NCBI RefSeq assembly: GCF_000301055.1
Contig: NZ_JH932300.1
Location: 62,001-126,000 of the forward strand
DNA: 64,000 bases
Reading direction: 5' to 3'
Origin: Falseniella ignava CCUG 37419
GTDB lineage: Bacteria > Bacillota > Bacilli > Lactobacillales > Aerococcaceae
Shown: positions 61,155 to 64,000 of the stretch, piece by piece
How the letters are laid out: the number at the start of each line of letters is the position of its first letter
How positions within the stretch are numbered: the first letter of the stretch is position 1
Translations under genes and position numbers: made by a program
Notes under the pieces: generated by a model
The model's database searches: none
What the model was told of the DNA's origin: nothing
What the model saw: only the letters and a program-made list of their open reading frames with translations

Positions 61155-61858
61155 AATCAACTTTAATTATTGTAGGACACCCTGCAGGGGTGAATTCAAC
61201 AACGCAACAATTTTTATACCAAACGAGTCAAGCTTATACTTCAGCGGATGTACTAATTCTTGCTGACGAGATCAGCGATATGACCCACCCAATCGATGGT
61301 GATCGCTACCGCGATCAACTGGCGCAATATGACCGACTTATTTTTCAATTTCCAATGTATTGGTATCAAGCACCTAGTTTGTTGAAATTTTGGATGGATG
61401 AGGTCTTTCAAGATTGGCAGTCCAATCCTGGATGGGCACAAAAAATGCAGGGAAAGGAATTCGGCGTAGTAATTACTGCAGATGTTGCTGCGACACGATT
61501 CCATCCTGGAGAAGATGTTGGAGTTACGATGGATCAACTATTGTCACCCTATCAAGCGCTGGCTACTTATTATCGGATGGAGTATCTTGCGCCATTTGCA
61601 ATCCATCGTTTTAGCATGATGGATGAGCCGACACAAATGCGTCTAATGTTAACTTATGCATGCTATTTATCCACCGGGAAACAAGGAAGCTTGCGAGTTT
61701 TCCAACAATTTATTTTGGAACAATTAGCACATCCCACTATATCGAGTTTGCCGCTCGATTCAACTCAAGCATTAACTTTCCAAATGTGGCAAGAAGATAT
61801 TAGCCATCAAGCGGAAGAACTTGAAGAATTATTTACGATGAATGGATGGTGGTATTAG
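61151..61858 (+). CDS. NAD(P)H-dependent FMN oxidoreductase (KefF/MdaB-like)
   Basis: A 235-residue flavodoxin-like-fold protein. IIVGHPAGVNSTTQQFL forms the FMN phosphate loop, QFPMYWYQAPSLLKFWMDEVFQ (~residues 73-95) is the conserved quinone-reductase segment, and a GVVITADVAATRFHPG loop follows. Such enzymes reduce quinones or other electrophiles with NAD(P)H. Start overlaps the kinase stop (ATGA), so it is made together with the two-component system and may be either its output or part of the sensing loop. Confidence 0.88.
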   Translation: MKSTLIIVGHPAGVNSTTQQFLYQTSQAYTSADVLILADEISDMTHPIDGDRYRDQLAQYDRLIFQFPMYWYQAPSLLKFWMDEVFQDWQSNPGWAQKMQGKEFGVVITADVAATRFHPGEDVGVTMDQLLSPYQALATYYRMEYLAPFAIHRFSMMDEPTQMRLMLTYACYLSTGKQGSLRVFQQFILEQLAHPTISSLPLDSTQALTFQMWQEDISHQAEELEELFTMNGWWY

Positions 61859-62034
61859 TGGAATTGAAGGAATATCCAATTGAAGAATGGCAAACGCTCG
61901 CTAAGACATATCCAACTAAGGCATTAATTTATGTGGCTGAGCAGTTGCGTCATGAACAGGCTACTTTACTTGAAGGCGCACGAAACCGACAAGTTGGCCA
62001 AGCGTGGAGCCCCGAACAATGGGATGAACGATAG
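61858..62034 (+). CDS. Small unknown protein after the reductase
   Basis: A 58-residue, acidic-basic mixed helical protein (ELKEYPIEEWQTLAKTYPTKALIYVAEQLRHEQATLLEGARNR...WSPEQWDER). I do not recognise it. The GTG at 61858 shares its first base with the reductase stop and has GGTGG five bases upstream; an ATG at 61846 in the same frame is the alternative. Overlap and base composition match the upstream operon, so it is likely real and the last gene of the two-component unit. The next 50 bases lead into the truncated IS. Confidence 0.6.
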   Translation: MELKEYPIEEWQTLAKTYPTKALIYVAEQLRHEQATLLEGARNRQVGQAWSPEQWDER

Positions 62035-62054
62035 AAAATTAAATTATTGCAACA

Positions 62055-63133
62055 TAAAGAGGCTGTAAGATAAGTCAGGCTAAAAACCCACCAAGAATGT
62101 TATTATATCAACATTCTTGGTGGGTTTAATGGTATAATAAAGGTAGTAAAAATAAAAAACAGAGGAGCAGACCCTCTGTTTAAAGATAATCCAGAAAGAA
62201 CTACCTTCAATGTGTAACCATTATAACATAAACCAACTCACTTTAGAACTCTCAACTCAATATTCTCCTGAAGTCAATCATATCGTCTGGACGATTCACG
62301 AATTTGTTGAAACTTTAGAAATTCATCACCCCTATATCTTTGGTCGACCTAGAGAGTATGATTTTTCCATGTTGTTAAAACTTCTCCTATATGCTTATTC
62401 AAGGGGAATCTTTACCAGTCGACCAATCGCTCGTTTTGCACAAGAGAATTTACCGGCTAGATGGCTCACACAAGAACAGTGCCCCAGTCACGAGACAATC
62501 TGCCGTTTCAGACGCTCTGATGAATTAGCGGAGATTTTGACGGATAGCTTTGACTATTTTGTTTCATTTTTGAAAAAGCAGGGATTCATTGATGATAAAG
62601 TATTTATTGATGGCACCAAGTTACTCGCTGATGCCAATAAGTATACTTTTGTTTGGAAGAAGAATACGATTCGCTACGAAGAAATGAATCGCCAACAACT
62701 CGTGACACTGTTAAATGAATTGTACGATTATTACGGCAGAGCCTCCATCCCTGAAGATACCCCGCTAACCGTGGAGGACTTAGGAGAAATCATTACGGTG
62801 TTAGAAGTCAAATTACAGGATCTTGAACAACAAATTGAATCAAATCCCAAGCTGTCCCCCAATCCTGATAAGCGAGAACGACGCTTTCTAAAGCGTCAAA
62901 TGAAGCAGGTGAAGGAACGCCAATCGAAAGCGATGAATTATCAAAAACAGCACGAAACATTCGGTTCACGCAACTCGTATTCAAAAACTGACAAAGATGC
63001 GACTTTTATGCGAATGAAGGAAGATCCCATGCGTAATGGGCAACTCAAGCCAGGTTATAATCTTCAAGTCGCTACCCGTAATCAATTCTTTTTAGCCTAT
63101 CAACTGTTTCCTGAAATGATAATGGCTCAAAGC
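62055..63133 (+). mobile_element. Truncated IS1182-family insertion sequence
   Basis: The left part has a non-coding end with a long perfect inverted repeat and a TATAAT (62133-62138), then a transposase that stops after about 60% of the family length. The edges are approximate: no terminal repeat pair could be matched because the right end is missing. Confidence 0.75.
62084..62127 (+). repeat. Perfect 18-bp inverted repeat in the IS1182 left end
   Basis: AAACCCACCAAGAATGTT (62084-62101) and its exact complement (62110-62127) enclose an 8-base loop. T-rich sequence follows, so it can act as a terminator shielding the transposase from read-through. Confidence 0.8.
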
Positions 63134-63154
63134 ATACAATTTAATAGAGTATAA
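62210..63154 (+). pseudogene. IS1182-family transposase, 3'-truncated
   Basis: 314 residues remain of a ~500-residue transposase. The N-terminal DUF772 region ([62 protein letters not shown]) and the first part of the DDE core ([64 protein letters not shown]) are intact. After LFP, where the family continues NPTDT, the frame runs into unrelated residues [13 protein letters not shown] and stops, so the last catalytic acid is lost and the protein cannot work. The breakpoint is near 63112. Confidence 0.85.
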
Positions 63155-63210
63155 AAGCCTTGATATAACGGTTTTACTGGAGAGTAGAGAGGCTATATCA
63201 GGGCTTTTTT
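63153..63210 (+). terminator. Large hairpin with T-run after the truncated IS
   Basis: AAAAGCCTTGATATA (63153-63167) pairs with TATATCAGGGCTTTT (63194-63208; one wobble) over a 26-base loop and is followed by T residues. It probably terminated whatever gene once lay to its left; it does not belong to the IS. Confidence 0.6.
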
Positions 63211-63676
63211 GGTTGCTGAAAGGGTGGAAATTGGTGGGTGAGATGGGGAGGTGCACTCTTTAAAAGTTGAGAGCGGGGTTGGTGTTAAATTGTTAGGTGG
63301 GGCGTTAAATAGTTAGTAAGCATTATATAAAGAAGCACAATTTATTTGAACAATAGATAATTATGTTCATATGAATGGATTTAATATAATACGACATCAA
63401 CTCAACTTATAATATGAGTGTTTTACGGATATAAATATCGTATGATGAATTCATAATTCTTATATGTAGTGGGAGCGTCGGTAATTATACTGAAACATGA
63501 TAGGGTAGATTAGATAAACAATACGAAAACAACCATCGAATTGTGTAACAATTTTTTAAAGATTGCTAATCAAACACGTATGGATAATGCGTGATGATTC
63601 TTATTTGTCATTGCCGTTGTATAGATGGAGAAAGTAAATATAACTTCCATTTATATATATACATATAAAACACATG
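63211..63676. other. AT-rich non-coding stretch
   Basis: Apart from an initial G-rich patch (63211-63305), this segment is clearly more AT-rich than its surroundings, with stops in all frames and a TATATATATAC run near 63650. I see no gene or RNA in it. It looks like decayed or foreign DNA. Confidence 0.5.
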
Positions 63677-63705
63677 TTGAACTTTCGGTTGAGCTTTGCT
63701 ATAAT
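63677..63705 (+). promoter_or_regulatory. Strong promoter near the right edge
   Basis: TTGAAC (63677-63682), 17 bases and an extended -10 TGCTATAAT (ending 63705). It should give a transcript with a ~160-base leader before the AAGGAGG at 63859-63865. Confidence 0.7.
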
Positions 63706-63872
63706 CATCGCAAACATTAAAGAGAGGGTGTTGTAAACCTTTTAGAAGTGTATAAATATAAACGCCAATGAAGAGTATAGGTTTTAAGAGATGATATACA
63801 TATTACCCTGAATTGGCTATAAACGATAGGTTTATATTGATTGTCTTTAGGATTTTTTAAGGAGGTAAGGTT

Positions 63873-63905
63873 ATGTTAATTAATGGAATACAATTTAAAC
63901 GATGA
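63873..63905 (+). CDS. Decapeptide ORF, or start of a gene broken by TGA
   Basis: ATG eight bases after a perfect AAGGAGG opens MLINGIQFKR and ends at TGA (63903-63905). The same frame stays open for another 27 codons (VHLTKRWDNEYKNHLFLSLGECFIVKY) to a second TGA at 63987, and on to the window edge. Either this is a genuine leader peptide with a long 5' UTR, or a gene that has decayed through TGA codons. No family is recognised. Confidence 0.35.
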   Translation: MLINGIQFKR

Positions 63906-64000
63906 GTACATCTCACTAAGCGTTGGGACAACGAGTATAAAAATCATTTGTTTCTAAGTTTAGGTGAGTGTTTCATTGTGAAATATTGACCTGAACTTAG

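Noticed and set aside
62084-62127. CRISPR-like or phage attachment repeat
   Set aside because: It is a single perfect inverted repeat within the left end of the IS1182 element.
63211-63676. A tRNA or small RNA gene in the AT-rich segment
   Set aside because: No cloverleaf, T-loop motif or promoter-terminator pair was found there.

Overview
The window is a stretch of low-GC Gram-positive chromosome. Gene content and order (comFA-comFC, ktrB-ktrA, rpoE-pyrG-fba-murA-rho, ddl-murF-cshA-acpS-alr, rapZ-yvcK-whiA), strong AAGGAGG ribosome-binding sites, TTGACA/TATAAT promoters and a Met T-box all point to Lactobacillales. Aerococcaceae or Carnobacteriaceae fit best, but this is a judgement from gene content, not a database match. 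The genetic code is the standard bacterial one: TGA ends several intact genes here.

Layout. 1-8.3 kb: 3' end of nadE, two degV paralogues around yigZ, the comFA-comFC DNA-uptake operon, the KtrBA potassium transporter and long-form hpf. 8.4-11.5 kb: methionine ABC transporter; metN-metI share one promoter while metQ has its own promoter and a T-box with an AUG specifier. 11.57-13.12 kb: an IS3-family element inserted in the loop of the old metQ/HD-hydrolase terminator. 13.1-15.4 kb: HD phosphohydrolase and a LipL-type octanoyl transferase on the minus strand. 15.5-24.6 kb: DUF1934 gene, rpoE, pyrG with a leader that looks like the CTP-sensitive reiterative-transcription attenuator, fba, a GT8 glycosyltransferase, a TraX-like membrane protein, an orphan Csm6-type HEPN protein, murA and rho. 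24.6-32.7 kb: peptidase, ybaK, ydbC, patB, then mntR facing a manganese ABC operon (mntABCD) across tandem DtxR-type boxes, then rpmE2 with a structured leader. 32.7-42.5 kb: sirtuin, FAD protein, Nudix hydrolase, an unknown HhH-tailed protein, pgeF, efp, a transaldolase-like protein, the U32 pair yrrN-trhP, chorismate mutase and a DASS transporter. 42.7-53.9 kb: lemA, an unknown gene coupled to ddl, murF, cshA, acpS, alr, an MBL hydrolase, a CBS protein, a CorC/CNNM protein and trmR. 53.9-62.0 kb: an L,D-transpeptidase gene broken by TGA, rapZ-yvcK-whiA, a second ssb, and a two-component system translationally coupled to a flavodoxin-fold reductase. 62.0-64.0 kb: a truncated IS1182-type element, then AT-rich non-coding DNA with one strong promoter and a decapeptide ORF.

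Themes. Peptidoglycan synthesis recurs (murA, ddl, murF, alr, pgeF, rapZ/yvcK, the broken L,D-transpeptidase). Wobble-uridine modification is split between trhP and trmR. Several units carry RNA-level control signals (Met T-box, pyrG attenuator, L31 leader, a stem over the ssb ribosome-binding site). The best leads for something undescribed are the stand-alone HEPN protein in the fba-murA interval, two ABC solute-binding proteins that both lack a usable lipobox, the unexplained ddl-coupled and HhH-tailed proteins, and the promoter/leader/decapeptide unit at the right edge. I saw no CRISPR array, tRNA, rRNA or prophage.
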